Shown: positions 34,196 to 47,290, counted from the first letter of the stretch. The stretch: DNA of 64,000 nt from Hymenolepis diminuta (GCA_900708905.1 CAADRB010000050.1:502599-566598); one strand, 5' to 3'. The notes: a model not told the origin generated them from the sequence alone. Made by a program: numbers and translations.

Positions 34196-37100
34196 GCCGA
34201 GATTATTTATTTAAAAAGAATTATGCACTACAACCCACACAGGATGGACAATTCTCCAGCAATAAATCTCCTAACTTAAAATCTGGAAATAATTTTATTG
34301 AATCCTTATCTTAGTTAGGAAATATATAACATTAAATATAAATTGAAAAATTTATTTGCTAAATCACTTTAATTATGGTCGTACACTTATATAAACAAAT
34401 AAATCGAAATGTTTTTTTATGTATTTGTCCGTTTTTACAGAAAATTAGCTGTAAAGAAATTTACTTTGTCTAATTATAAAATTCAGGATTTGAATTTTTT
34501 TACAAAAGTACATTTATAAATTATAATTTTAGCCTATTTTATAATATAATTGAATTTGGTATAATTTCTAAAATTTTGAATTTTTATCAGAAATAAAATA
34601 TTCTGAGGCCCAAGTAAGCCAATCCACTCAAAGAAGGCGAAGAATATTTACAAAATAGACTCAAAATGATTCCAATGTTAGAGCTAGCTACTACAATACA
34701 TCTGGGATATGAAAAAGCAAGTTACAAAATTTAAATCAGCTAATAATTTATTTAATAACCGTTAAAATATTTATATAAGTAGAAATGGATTGGCACGTTG
34801 AATGCCATTGGCTAATGTGTTTTTCTTAGGAGATGCCCGAAGAACATGAGCTGTAATATCTTATAAACAATCTTTTGAGTAAACTCACACTGAACCCGTT
34901 GTCATAATTGTGGATGACATTGTGATAGGTGGAATTTAACCATCCTTGTCTTTTACAAGATTTAAATACCCAAAAATTCAAAAATTAAATTTTTATAAAA
35001 GCGCCAGAGGAACTGCGATACTGCCGCTAATACAGGAGCTTTGCTTTTCGCTCCATGAATATTTGCATGCAAATGGCAACTTGGCACTTCGCTAACTTCG
35101 GTCGATTTTTTCTGAGTTAAGGAATTCGGCAAATTAGAGACAGAAGTAGAACGTTGACCGCAACGTTTTGGTGAAGCCAAAGACTTCCTTGGCCACCTGA
35201 CTGGTTTGTTTTAGCGATGACGTTGTGTAAGCTTTCTGTTTTGTATTCGCGAAATATAACTTTCTGTAGTACCCCAAAAATACATCTTCTTCCGTCAAAA
35301 ACTGAACCGCTGTGTTATCCCACTTTTTAATTTAAAAGTGATTTGTATATTACCTTATCTGAAAATTTTATAATTAAAATGCATTATTAAATGCAGGATA
35401 CCTTTGCTTTTGGGCGCCATTTTCAGTGGACTTTTCATCCATTTTACGAACGGGATTAATTCTGCATTCTAAACAATAGCAACATAACGTTTTTCTGGGA
35501 AATCCAGTTTCACAAGAATGTAACAAATTAGCTCCATTTCGAAATTAAATCAAGCGTGACACTTATTTTATAATGATTTATTTAATTATGAGAAATAAAG
35601 GTGTACGCGTACTTTTCACAAAATTATGGAGCAAAAAAGATGTACTGAGACCCGTGAATAAAGTACATATTAATTTCAGATAATAATATACATTACCCCA
35701 CATCAAAGAGAACTGTGGTTTACCAACAGGTTGGACATGTTTACAACTACGTTGTCGAATTATGATTCATGGGCCTTTTGGAATTTTGCTTACTCTGCCA
35801 GATGGCAGAAAAAACAAAAGATACAGGCACAAGTATTTCAAAGAGCTTTATACTACTTTTTAATAATTAGCGTTGTTTCGGACTTCTCAACCCTTCTAAA
35901 TTTCCACAAACAGGAAAATTTAATATTGTTTATTTATTATCATCTTTCTGTCAATTTATGTCCCATTTAAAAATGTAAACTTTTACAGAGGATTCCTTTC
36001 ATAATTTTTCATTTTGCTTCTAATATAATCTAGGTACCAATAGGAGAATGTTTTTACCGCTAACATCTGCTGATAAAATCCAGTCTTGTTTCCGCTCTTG
36101 TGCTAAAACACAGCACAAGAAAATTTAGCAATTTATATTAAAAAAATAAGTTGAAACAATCTTTTTACTGTTGTTTGAACAACTTAGTCTAGCAATGATC
36201 GGTAGTTTTATAATGAATATATCCGCTTAATCGAAGTCTATTCGCCTGCCATTATAATTATTTCATGGAGAAAATATGACCATTCAAGGTATATGGCCCT
36301 TACCAAGTGAACATTTGTTCACTTTAAAGACTATTACTATTTCCGTGATAAGTAATATAGATAAACTTTGTTGGCACTTTTGTTTGATAGTTGTTTATTA
36401 AGAAATTCTACGCTGTTTTATTCTGAATAATTTTCTATTCAATTGTTTTACAAATAAGTTTAAATTTGCTCCAAAGTAAAAAGTAGGAACATCTGGAGTT
36501 GTTGACCTGTGGCGCACACCTCATCCTCGAGGAGAAGATAACTTAAAGTTGTGATGGCTGTTTGTTTGTAATAATAAGAAGCATCCTTCGCAACATCTCA
36601 AACTAATGCCTTCTTTTTAAAAAGATCGACATGAGAAATCAGTAGTTAGTTTTCAGAGTACAAATAAGGCCAATATACCACAAATTGGGGAATCAAAGTG
36701 CTCCCCTGCATTTAAGTATCGATATTCAGTGAGGAAAACCGAGTTATTTAGTTGAGTATAACTACCGCAATATTCAAGTAGAAATTCTGGAAATTGGGAT
36801 GATTCACTGGAAGAAAAACGAAATCCGCTGCTCTTTAATTCTAATAGGGCAGATTTATTTCAATTAACAGGTCATTATTATTACAATAATGATGGTAATA
36901 ATTTAAAGTTTATTTATGAACTATTCTTAAAACACAAGTCTGAACAAATAAACATAATAAAATGTTATTAATTATTAACCAGCTTAGTTTTCATCTATTT
37001 TTGTTAATTAATTTTAGTTTAATGTGAGATTAGATTTATTTGTCATTATTGAGGCTTTTGATAAAATAAATTAGAATGTTTCATTAGCAAAGCTTTATTA

Positions 37101-39900
37101 AAACTAAATAGGATTAAAAAATTTGATTATATTTTATAATTTACGAGACAGGTGCCTTGATTATCTCCGCCTATTAACGTCTGATGAGAGTAATGGGACA
37201 TGGATGCTCCATTTTTTGGTCTTGAATGGTAAAACAAATATCAATTTATCACGTTATTTTCATATTATTTAATATAATTCAAAATTTGTTTTACTGATTA
37301 ACTTTAGATAGATTTAAGTTAAAGCAAATTTTAATTCACTTTTAACAAAAAAATTTACTATTCTGAAATCCTTCAATACTTATGTTTATAAATATTCACG
37401 GATTTATAACTTTTTCCCAATGTTCGTCAGTTTGTTCGAATTTAGATGTAAAGAAAGTTAATAACTTTGTGGTTTATATGGTTTGGGGAGCTTAGTTGGA
37501 TTATGAGGACATGTTGGGTACAAATTTTATAACCTTAGCTATTTCTTTATACGCTAATGCAATTAATAAGAAAGTCGATTACGTCACCTGCAACCTGCTC
37601 CATAATTAGGTATCCCGTTGAAAAGTCTCCACTGCTCAAGCAGCCTATAAATCGGGAAAATAAAATCAATACACAAAGAACATTATCAATTTTATAAGTT
37701 TAAAGTGAAATAAATAAAGATTTTGATCACGAGGGAAGTTCAAATTGATTATTGTATCTGCACGCTCCACTATCTTTGTCAGATCGATAATTCATCGCTA
37801 ATTGGCTTGAAGTTGGCCAACGTGATCATACTTTTCTTTCAAACTTTTAAAAATAGCACTATCAAATTTCAGAAATCTTATGAAATGTGCTACCGTTACG
37901 CTTTGCAAAAAGATTTCCAAGTAAAGAAGAAGGGAAATCAAAACTTCTTGTTGCTATAGTGAGGACTTATAACGGTAAATTTTGAAGTACAAGCAGCATA
38001 TTTAAATCATATTGGTACTCGTAACCGTTATTTTTAATAACAACGTGAAGAAATGTATAATTATTATTACATTTGTGAAGGGAAAGTATTACTAATTTTC
38101 ACAATCATATTTTCATCTGGACAACAAAGTTCTCGAAATTGAGAATGATAAGTATTTTCAGTATTTAATATAATCTCAATTTGTTTAAGTCAATTTACGA
38201 TTATACATTTCTACTTCTAACTGAGATGCTCATGGTGTTATGCTGCTAACCATAAACTCTAATGAGTGCAAGAGCCACTTAAAAGCAGTCATCTTCGTCG
38301 TGATAATTATTGAGAATTCTAGCCGATATGAAATATAATTGGTTTCTATTTTAAAAGGAAAATTATGCGACCCAGACATAATTTTAGTGATTTAAGTGAT
38401 CAATCTAAGGACTCATTTACTTTAATGGTCTTCATACCCTTCATTTAGCGCATATAAAATCCTTGTTATTATTCCCACTTGACGGATTCGCTTATATCAA
38501 TCTCTACTGGCAGTACCACTAAAGTGTGTTCTTTTAATTTTCAAAACACTTCCATTACTACCAAATTCTTTGCAGCGTTAAGTTCAATTCGCGGAATCTG
38601 TGCTGTTACTACTGAAGCTTAGGCGGAACTATCCAAAACATTACAAAAATATTTCAGAAATGACAGAAAATCCGACATTTTGGGTTACATTTTGGTACTG
38701 ACAATGAGCTTTAATAATTACTTCAAGAGAAATTAATTCGACAATTCAATTAATCAAACACAAAATGCAAAAACAGATGCGACAGTTAGAAAAACTGGTT
38801 CATATGGCTACATAATGACAATTTTGAAATTATTGTAATTAAATTCTATTAGACTACTTCAGTGTACTACAGGCGTCCGATTAAAGTATATTTTTGAAAT
38901 TGATGGAGTGTTGCAATACTCTAAAAATAGACCTTACTTAATTGATTGTCTTGTCATTTGCCATTACCTTAATTAATTCTAATGCTCTCTTGACAAATGT
39001 CAAATTTTTTATTGTTAAAATTATACCTGTCATTGCATTTAATTGGTACAAATTCTAGGATAAATAAAGATAATATTTTATTCCAAATCATACGGAGGGA
39101 AGTCAATTTTGATAGGACAAACTATAATTAAAAGTTTGTATTTTGGTAAACATAGCCAAATTTTGTTGTCATTTGGCAAGTTTGCGATGTGATTTTGTAG
39201 AAAGAAACTTGACATTACAGCCATGGCAATGGAATATACTATTTTCTGCCGGTTGGCATGCATTTTGTTTCTCGATACACAATATTTTCTTTAAAATTAA
39301 TAGAATATTTGAATTCAACTGTTGTGAGTTCATAGTTCAATAGTCCTCAAGGAGAAAAATACATTGAAAGCTACAAGAAGAGGCAATAATAAAATTCTTA
39401 ATCGATTTGGGAACAAAGGAAATGGACTTTGCGTGTGTTTTGAAGGCATATTATTTTCCACCAAAATGAAAAGTGGAGGGATTCAAGAAGAGTGAAATGA
39501 GCATTAAAATTCTAGGAGTGTTGGGGATGATTAAATGTTGTGATATGAACCACAGACCAATCTCTACTAACGCAGAGTTAGATGAGTCACCGATAAAAAG
39601 TTATTTTGTAATTAAACAAAGAATGTAAAAAATTAAGACAATAATTTAATATAACAATAAAGTCATTAAAATTGCCCAATAAAATGATGGATTAAATCAA
39701 AACATAATCGCGTAGTGCTAATAATTTAGACGAATTATTTCCACACTGTGATTGGTGGCTGAGAATATGCGAATTTGTTAATTAAATTTAGTGGTTGATC
39801 CGATCATCCACCTCTATTGGTATCTCATTACAACCTTTTGCGTAGAAAGTTCATTCACTTACTGTTAAAAAGCCCATGAGTATAAATGGCAGAAGACAGT
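34196..39900. other. AT-rich gene-free stretch
   Basis: No gene could be supported. The minus-strand frame at 34962-35180 (hydrophilic, serine-rich, MASPKRCGQRSTSV) is the only one with protein-like composition, but it has no recognisable domain or splice support. Frames near 35731, 37723 and 39078-39343 are unassigned. Confidence 0.35.
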
Positions 39901-40029
39901 GTTATAAATTCCAAATGAACATTTTATGGAGAAATATAACATGAAATCTTTACTGAAGGGGGTTTTACAGAAGCAATCAAAATAATTATATGCAACTACA
40001 TTTTAATACATGCAATGTTTTACAAAATA

Positions 40030-40205
40030 CTAATTGAAAATTTATTGTCAATTACTCATTAACTTTCCACCTTTGTTAAAATGTGCCAAATTGCAGGGTT
40101 GTTGTCTCGCATAATTTTGTGCAAATTTAGGAAGTTTGCTTAATCTCGTGTTCTTATTGAGTTACAGCTTTTGAGGGCTATTTTGGGGGCTAATAAGATT
40201 ATAAC
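40030..40205 (+). repeat. probable 5' LTR of gypsy-type element 2
   Basis: The sequence ATTGTCAATTACTCATTAAC ... AAGTTTGCTTAATCTCGTGT ... GGCTATTTTGGGGGCTAATA AGATTATAA is the clearest of the LTR copies. It is followed within a few bases by TGGCGAAC, the usual position of a primer-binding site. Confidence 0.5.
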
Positions 40206-40208
40206 AAG

Positions 40209-40220
40209 TGGCGAACAGGT
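40209..40220 (+). other. primer-binding-site-like sequence of element 2
   Basis: TGGCGAACAGGT lies about 3-4 bases after the LTR end. LTR elements start reverse transcription at a TGG-beginning site complementary to a tRNA 3' CCA end. The position fits; the tRNA is not identified. The element 1 equivalent reads TGGGGAGC (damaged). Confidence 0.35.
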
Positions 40221-40728
40221 ATGATTTGTTTACCATCTCAGATGATTTTATACTGCCAAAAGCAAAAATATATTTGGTTTCTTAATAAACAGTGAATTTC
40301 TTAACCTTTTACAGAATTTTTGAGAACTTATGCGCAGAAAATTATGTTCGAGGGTGAAATGTCTTCTGATGTCTCCACAACATTTGCCGCTACTGTTTCA
40401 CTAAATTCCTTTAAAAATTCTACTCATTCTTTCCTAAGATACTGCCTTCAGCAACTGTAATTCAGACTATCAATGATGAAACGAAGTTGTATCCATCATC
40501 CATAGATAGTGTAAAAGTTACTGGTCTCATGCACTCTATGGAAAATTTGCTGCCTAAAGTCGCTACAGCACGACTTGTCTCCGACCTTGCCAAAATCTTA
40601 TCTGCCTGAATACTACGCAAATCAATCATATCGCCTAAAGGAACAGAAAGAAGGTTGTTGTACTTTTACATCCGTCAGAACTCCTAAATAGTCCACCAAA
40701 ATGCCTTACTTAGTACAGCCGCAGTACA

Positions 40729-40867
40729 GTTAAACCAAAGCTCGTTTTCTGTCCTGGGCGATTGGCACTGCTGGATGATAAATCCAAGCAACTCGAGGAA
40801 ATTGGTCGTGCTAAACCTGTTTCTTACGTAAATGGATGTGTCAAAAGTGGTTGCGCAAAATGCAGGT
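40729..40867 (+). pseudogene. Ty3/gypsy reverse transcriptase N-terminal fragment joined to integrase-side cysteines (element 2)
   Basis: The frame reads VKPKLVFCPGRLALLDDK, SKQLEEIGRAKPVSYVNG, GCVKSGCAKCR. The first part fits the start of gypsy reverse transcriptase (KP-F-KARPVP-AL-D-V--EL--L---GII-PV-YS-WA). It then runs within about 20 codons into cysteines like those preceding the integrase core. The catalytic RT core (YIDD region) and RNase H are therefore missing. The corresponding point in element 1 (TTTATTTCTTACG ... TTGCAGGTAGG) looks like the same junction (TTTCTTACG ... ATGCAGGTGAGG). Confidence 0.6.
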
Positions 40868-40887
40868 GAGGCTGTACTTCTTTATCA

Positions 40888-41270
40888 CCAGGATCTCATA
40901 CGCTCTCTTAAATTAGTCTCAATCTAACTGAACCTATCCGAGGAATCTTCCGTCTAATCTTGTTTCATTCATATTCAAATAAGCTTGAGATTACACTCAT
41001 TAGGTCTGGCACAACCGGCAGCATTATCAATAGGCTCTGAGAGATATTCGCCATTCATGGCATACCAAAAGTGATTGTGTCCAGAAGTGTCAGATAGTTT
41101 TCCTCTATCCTACTTGAGAACATTTGCCGTGGTCAAACTATATCCTAATTACACTCTCCATCTAATCACAATGGTCAGGATGAGATTTTTGACAATGTGG
41201 AAAGACGAATTCTCGTGTCACAAGGGAGGAGACAGTGGAAGAGATTCTTAACAATCGCGACCCCCTCACC
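40888..41270 (+). pseudogene. Ty3/gypsy integrase fragment (element 2)
   Basis: Conceptual translation with stops gives PGSHTLS, ISLNLTEPIRGIFRLILFHS, YSNKLEITLIRSGTTGSIIN, EIFAIHGIPKVIVS and, after a shift, HSPSNHNGQDEIF. These match integrase blocks in order: PWS--HIDLAEPI-G, VVDSYSKWPE, T--SII--L-EIFA-HGIP-VIVSDNG and the -PYHPQSNGQAER block that holds the catalytic Glu. Stops, a shift and loss of the acidic residues show that it is dead. The trailing AGGGAGGAGACAGTGGAAGA parallels the element 1 AGGAGGTGACAGTAGAAGA. Confidence 0.75.
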
Positions 41271-41385
41271 ACTGCCTTAGATTTTTGAAAAATTGTGGAA
41301 TTTTACTCAATCCTGATTTATTTTTGAGTACCAACTTTCTTGACTACTTGGGAAGCTAATAAGGTTATAGCTAAGTGAAATCTGC

Positions 41386-41464
41386 ATTCATCAAAATATT
41401 TTTAACTTTCCCAATTGGCCGATTGATAAGAATTATTTCACAAATACTTACAATTTTCAAATAT
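41386..41464. other. short unassigned spacer
   Basis: Sequence between the element 2 LTR and the reverse family A copy. Nothing is recognisable. Confidence 0.3.
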
Positions 41465-41650
41465 GAAAAGTAACTGACATTGAACAGATGCTAAAGGGGA
41501 GGAGGTCAAAGAGATACGGAGAGCAGCGGCAAGGTATCAAAGAGTCTAACTTCATTCGATTTTTGGACTTCAGTTGCAAAATATTTGCCAAATAAGGTAG
41601 TTTGCGTTTCAAAATTCAAATTTCATGATTCGATCCTAGATTTTAGCAAT
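41465..41650 (-). repeat. dispersed repeat family A, minus-strand copy
   Basis: The segment CAAGGTATCAAAGAGTCTAA CTTCATTCGATTTTTGGACT ... GCAAAATATTTGCCAAATAA ... TTCAAAATTCAAATTTCATG is the reverse complement of the full family A layout, including the GAATCATGAAATTT-like left end. It is one of the better copies, near the 3' LTR of element 2. Confidence 0.7.
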
Positions 41651-42539
41651 GCTTGTCTTGAATATCGACGGAATAGATTCCAAAAATAGGTATTTTGAAC
41701 TTCAATTTCTCTAAAATTTTTGTAGGTAGATGAGAGTGAGCGACAGGTTTGATATAACTAGATTCAGTTATATTTGAAATTCAGTTAGATATTTGTCAGT
41801 ACAAATCTATTGTAAGCCACACAAAATAAGCGGGAAAATTTATTTTCGTCTTGTCATCTCCAGGCTTGCTATTGGATCATTGGATTAAAGGTGCCGAGGG
41901 AGTTTTGCTTGAGTGCAAAGTCAACAGGATCAATGATATAATCCGCGGGAGTAAACACTTAGCCAACTTAATAATTACACAAGTTTGAAATACGATCAGA
42001 CCAAATACAAGGTTACCAAGAAAATACCATGCCCATAATACGAGTACATTATAACGTAATTTTTAAATAAATTAATTAAAACAACTGACTGAAATAGAAA
42101 AGATCAGCACATAAAAGAATGCAATTTTATGTTTTACCAGAGATATGCAAGGGATGATGATTTCGTCTCTATTTATTCATTCTTAACCAACCATGCCAAA
42201 AATCTCACCTTCTCACCAATTTCGTAAAAAATTCCTCCAAATTTCTCCAAAATGAAAGAATAAGAAACAGGGCTGAGAGAGCCAGAATTCAGCCACTGAT
42301 AAATTTTGCTTCATTTATTTCGCAAAAACAGCTTTAACGTTGTTGTTTTTGATCGGTTGCGTAAGTAATCTCTATGTGCATCCTCTCACCGAAAATGTCA
42401 AAAAAATCTGCAATGTTTATTGGTCGGAAATTTTCGAAAATACCTATTAAAAGATGATAGCAGAAATCAAATCGGATCATGAGTCTTAATTTATTTGATT
42501 CGCCAAAGAGGTATCTTGGAAAGGCAATCAAATTTGATT

Positions 42540-42720
42540 AGCAACGAGTTCAAAAAATGACAGTGGGGATCAAGATGTTTGGTGCAAATTCGAGGTATTA
42601 ATTAATCCAACTTCATTTGATTTCTGTATTTATGATATACTATATTTTTTCAATAGGCAATTCACATTCAAAAATACATGTTTCATGATTCCTCACCTGA
42701 ATTACTCAGGAAACATTACG
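42540..42720 (-). repeat. dispersed repeat family A, minus-strand copy
   Basis: Landmarks in reverse order: AGTGGGGATCAAGATGTTTG, TTCGAGGTATTAATTAATCC, AACTTCATTTGATTTCTGTA, and CATGTTTCATGATTCCTCAC at the end. It is more diverged than the copy at 41465. Confidence 0.5.
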
Positions 42721-44744
42721 CAATGGAGTGAACGCATGCACGTATATCCGGACTGTGAAAAGTTGTTAAATCCTCGCTCTTCAGTAAAGTCCTCAAAGTT
42801 TTCAAAATTGAACCTAGTAAGGAAACTGGGTTTTGATTTATTGCGTGTCGGCATCATCAAACAATTAATTTGAGCACTAAGAAATCTAATTTTAACTTAA
42901 TTGTGGTTTTGGTTAAAAGACACAAAAGTCCCAGAGGGCTTACATCATTACTAGATCACATTTTATATAGTATGCATAGTTACAGCCGTTGGAGACAATA
43001 ACAAGCGTCAAAGGTGGAGAAGATTAATTAGTTCAGTGTTTACAGTATTGATTTCCAAGATGCATCTTTTGATACATGAAAGTGCTTTTTCCTCGTTACT
43101 TAAATCCTGTAGAGTTTGTGGCCTTCTCTAAAATCTCAACGAGAAGCACAAATTCTTAAGCCATCTGTATTTAATTCCGTAATTATGGCAGTGGAGGCGA
43201 AAAATCTCTTAACTGTTTCTGATCTACTTCGGATACTTTTAATTTGGATCCCCTGCGGTTTCAATTGCAGTAGTATCACCCAGATTCACTCATTAATGCC
43301 TAACATTTCTTTTCAATAAAGCTTTTCACTAAGCACAGACCATGTCTACTGGACATGGAAATAATTAGTTAAAGTGATTTCTTACATTTATTTAGATTTT
43401 TCTAGCCGTGCAATAATCTCTACTTGTTTAGCATGAAGAAGTGACTAAATTAAATATATCGCATCGTGAAATTTGACCTTGAATAAAAATTCTGTCGGTA
43501 AGAATTTAATTAAAGGATCCGTTGTATCTTTCATCCTTTTTTATCTTTTCAGCCTAAGGAGCGAAGTCTAGACAGTTGCGGAAACGGTGGTTATGTGGAT
43601 TTAAAACATCTTATCTTCAGCATTTAACATTCGCAACGAAATAACAACTGGCCGTCTTTTAGGTGCATCTGCATTAATCTTCAAGTATGCAATTCAGTAA
43701 ACGAAGCCATTTGATATCTCGCTAGTATTAAGCAAAAAATAAAACTATTTCGATTTCATTAATCAATGCAACTTTATTTTAGTGTAAGTTAGAACCCGTA
43801 TACAAAATTCAAGGCCATGGTGATGGTATTCAAGTGGTAGAAACCGTTCTTATCAAGTTTTTGAAGCTAGGGCCATCAAATTGTAGAAATCCAAATCTCA
43901 TTGCCTAGAATGGACCTGTCAATGTGGTAATTATCAAAATGAATGATTATTGTAGCTATGGTGTAAGTTTTGACTAAATTTTGTTAGTCAACAGTTGAAT
44001 CAGGATCAAAGAAAGAGAGAAGACAGAATTGGGACCACTGCTAAAGAATCTATTTAATAGGCTTTTTTTATAGGAATTGGAGCTTTCTTCATGTAATTCA
44101 AATTTGGAGATTAAATTACTGTTTGAACCTGCAATGGTTTCGTCTAAATCAAAGGCTTAAACATCCTAAGCATTCTCCATCTCCATAATGATCAGGCTGA
44201 TAGGCTCCTGAGAGACTACTCAAAGTGTGAACAACTCCGTAACCGGTCTTTTTAGTGAAAAAATAGAACTTGAAAGATGAATCACCATGTGCTTCCAAAA
44301 CTTAATCTAAGTCATTATTAATCTCTGAAACTTGACTTACCTCATTTTCAAATTATCTTAGAAATATCGTGTGTTCTCAAGTGATTTATTTTAATTAGCG
44401 GAATTAGCCAATTTAGGTAGACCTCGAATGAGCGTTACTTAACCCCACAGCGACCTCAAATTTTCTTTGAAATGATATGTAAAGTCATTTTACTTACTGA
44501 ACGGTTACCAACCCCTACGTCTTTCTCCCTCTCCACTTTCTCTCACCCTGTCTCTCACCTAACCTCTTGAATCTATATTGTGCTTAGCTCAATAAAACTT
44601 TTGTTCTACACAACATTTGTGTTCCAATTTTGAACTGTCAATTATTTTGTTAACTGCCAGCTCTAGTGGCTCTCCAACAAATTCAAAACCCTGCAAGAAC
44701 TCATTCTTTTTTTTCAACAACAGCTTCAAATCAAAGGGTCATAG
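42721..44744. other. gene-free stretch with a pyrimidine-rich tract
   Basis: No gene could be supported; the plus-strand frames at 42685-42873 and 43116-43319 have no domain. A strongly pyrimidine-rich run (TTTCTCCCTCTCCACTTTCT) lies near 44520-44575. AATAAA occurs at about 44591. Confidence 0.35.
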
Positions 44745-44900
44745 CTTGAACGGGGACCAAAATGCATTTTACAAGAGAGACGAAAAAGAATGAAAAGGAG
44801 GGGAGATTGAGAGAGATAACAAATTGGGTGGGAAAGTTGACAAATGAGCAGAGATAAAATGGAGCAGTGGGAAATTAATTAATATTATCTCGCTCTTGAC
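44745..44900 (-). repeat. probable dispersed repeat family C, minus-strand partial copy
   Basis: The purine-rich GAGATTGAGAGAGATAACAA segment and its surroundings resemble the family C minus copy near 15348-15365 (GGTAAGAGAGAGATAACGAA). Similarity fades after about 100 bases. The minus-strand frame at 44769-45062 falls largely here and is not treated as a gene. Confidence 0.35.
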
Positions 44901-46439
44901 TGTGAACGTTCGACCTAATATTTGTGACTTGATGGGAAAATGTTTCACAACTTTAAATCGTGTCAAGCATCGTAGGAAATGATGAAAATATTGGTCTTTT
45001 AAGAAGGAGGTAATGGGGACAATATGAACGGAGTTAGAGGATTCAGAAGGACTGCAGTTCACCTAATTTAGGCATCATGTCTACTTTATTCAATTAAATG
45101 GTATTATAAAAGGAAATATTTTTTGATATCCTAAACTGATTTAATGAGATCCCGTGAAAGTTCCCGGATTTTTCTCATGTTCATTTAATAAAAAGCCATT
45201 ATGTACATTGCCGTTATATGTTTTCGGATGTTTGGAACACTTTTAAGGCAAGAATGTGAAACAATTAATTATGAAAATTATTTTTAATAATGGTAGTTTG
45301 AATCATGACTCAAATTGTCATAACATTAGATCAATAATATGAGAATTAAAGCAAATTTTGACTTTTCCTGTGACTCCAAATTTCTGGATTCTTCTCTCGT
45401 TTAGCCACTCTGCAGATTTTTCACTAAATACAATACAAATGACAGTCCATTTATTTATTCATAAATCACACAAGGTAAATTTTGCGTAATTGTTTCACCA
45501 TTTTTATGCTTCTTTATTTATTAGCTCGTATTAATTAATTTGAAATTTTGATTTTTCCTAATAAACAAATTTCACTTAGCCTAAATAGATGGATACCAAA
45601 AGGTGATTTTAATGTATCTGAGAATTATTTCTAGAATAATTTGAAATGAAGAAGCATCTTACTTCTGAGCGTTTGTCTCAGAAAAATATAACCAATCAAA
45701 TTATTTCTTCATTGATTGTATCTTTCATCCTTTTTTCTGCCATCAGATAAAGCATTTATTTTGCAATTTTTGAATTAAATATCTCCACAAAAATGGACTA
45801 GCTTGTAAAAATATTAAATTAAATATTTTCAATGAAAGTTATGCTTGAAGGGAGAGAAAAAAGTAAGATATTTTATCAGATACCCAAACACCCCCTTTTC
45901 ATTTACTTTCAGCAATTGACCAATGGCTTTCAAAATCGGAATGTTAGGTACCTGGTTCTAACCATATTTCTAATTGATATTTATTAAAAACTGAAAGTAA
46001 TTTCGTTATTTATCAACAGAACAATAATATTTGGCCTTCTTTTCAGATTTATAAAATTTTAAGATAAATTTGTGACGTACGCAAACGTTTGAAATAGAAT
46101 TTAATTTGGATGTTTATATTTTATATTCTGTATTATATTCTATTCATGAGAGTTCCAAAAATAAGATGACAGATGGCGACAAGTAGATCATTTTTGTCTT
46201 ACTGGATTTGATCCATTTTGCAAGATCAATAAATATTTGTACCACAACTTAATTTCACGTTGAAAATAAATTTTTGTGGGTTCGTTTATTTGCAGACCAC
46301 TTTTGGTTAATTTGACATCGTCAAATATCTACTAAATATATCTTATAATAAAATTGCACTTTAAATCTTGAAATTAACCATACAGGCATCTTTTCGCGTT
46401 CGAAAACAAAGATAACTTCACTCTTGTGTTGAAACTCTA
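44901..46439. other. AT-rich stretch with nothing recognised
   Basis: No coding, RNA or repeat feature could be supported. Confidence 0.35.
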
Positions 46440-46740
46440 AGCCGCAGTATATCATGCAAGATCATTTGCCTTCCCAACCATTAGAAGAGAACTGAGCTGA
46501 TGCGTCGACAGTTATGATTATGAAATAGGTCAATAAGCTCCTGACGTCCTAGATAAGTACTTATTCCAGTCTAAGAGACGAATCATGAAATTTTAATTTT
46601 GGAACATGAACCATCAAGTAAGTTGATATTTTACAACCTGAATCTTACAGTTAGACGATGTAAAACCCCTGGATATCATAGTGTTGCCCTCGGCAACTTT
46701 TCAACCCCTCAGTTTTTAGTTTGTTGGACTTTTTATTAAT
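46440..46740 (+). repeat. dispersed repeat family A, plus-strand copy, long
   Basis: It includes the upstream extension shared with 49735-50115 (AGATCATTTGCCTTCCCAAC against AAATCGTTTGCCTCCTCAAC), then AAATTTTAATTTTGGAACAT, TTTTACAACCTGAATCTTAC and a 3' part GGATATCATAGTGTTGCCCT. This shows that the family is at least about 380 bases long when less truncated. Confidence 0.7.
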
Positions 46741-47134
46741 GTAAATAATAGTATCAATAATTCAAGCGTACCAAAATGTGTACCCTTCTTCAGTCAAAAT
46801 TTTCATTTACTATGCAAATTTCTTTAACTTTTGCGAGTGCAGTGGTTATAAACAAGGACAGATAAGACCGCATTAAACAGATTTATTCCCCTGAAGCCAC
46901 ATACATGAAAGAATTGTGCGAGAGATGACCAAGTACTAAATGCAAATACAAACTCGTTACCAATTGGGGTTACACACTCTTCATCTCACACGACGCTGTA
47001 AATCAATGTTCAACATTTATTGAGTGAAAATCGTGTCCTAGGACTTTAGTAATTAGTATTCGAAGGAATATAATAAAATGGTGAGTTTGTTCACAATATT
47101 AATTGAATAAAACAGCCCAACTTTTCAGTTTTTC

Positions 47135-47290
47135 ATTGTGGCAGAGTAACTGAAATCGGTTAGCATTAAATCTTACAAATAATAAGCGAAAAGGGATCGG
47201 GAATATTTTGTGTGTAAAGCCAGTTATCAGTCTTACTTTATTTGACATTTGGGTTTGGAATATAATTAATTAATCATTTCATCCTGAGTG
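47135..47290 (-). repeat. dispersed repeat family A, minus-strand partial copy
   Basis: TAACTGAAATCGGTTAGCAT is the reverse complement of the family 3' part GCTAACCGATTTCAGTTA, and AGTCTTACTTTATTTGACAT with TTGGGTTTGGAATATAAT corresponds to the middle part. The intervening sequence is diverged. Confidence 0.5.

Larger units (their letters stand above)
40000..41385 (+). mobile_element. decayed, internally deleted Ty3/gypsy-type LTR retrotransposon (element 2)
   Basis: The layout is the same as element 1: LTR (to about 40205), primer-binding-site-like TGG start, leader, short reverse transcriptase fragment, integrase core, integrase C-terminal trace, and a partial 3' LTR (about 41285-41380, ending GCTAATAAGGTTATA). 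The leader sequences of the two elements align: AAAAGCAAAAATATATTTGG with AAAAGCAAAAATTCTTCGTT, then AACAGTGAA/AACAGTGGA. The unit is about 1.4 kb. Frames are interrupted by stops. It is old and inactive. Confidence 0.7.

Noticed and set aside
34962..35180. 72-codon minus-strand hydrophilic frame (MASPKRCGQRSTSV...)
   Set aside because: Composition is suggestive, but no donor in a sensible place, no second exon and no recognised domain.
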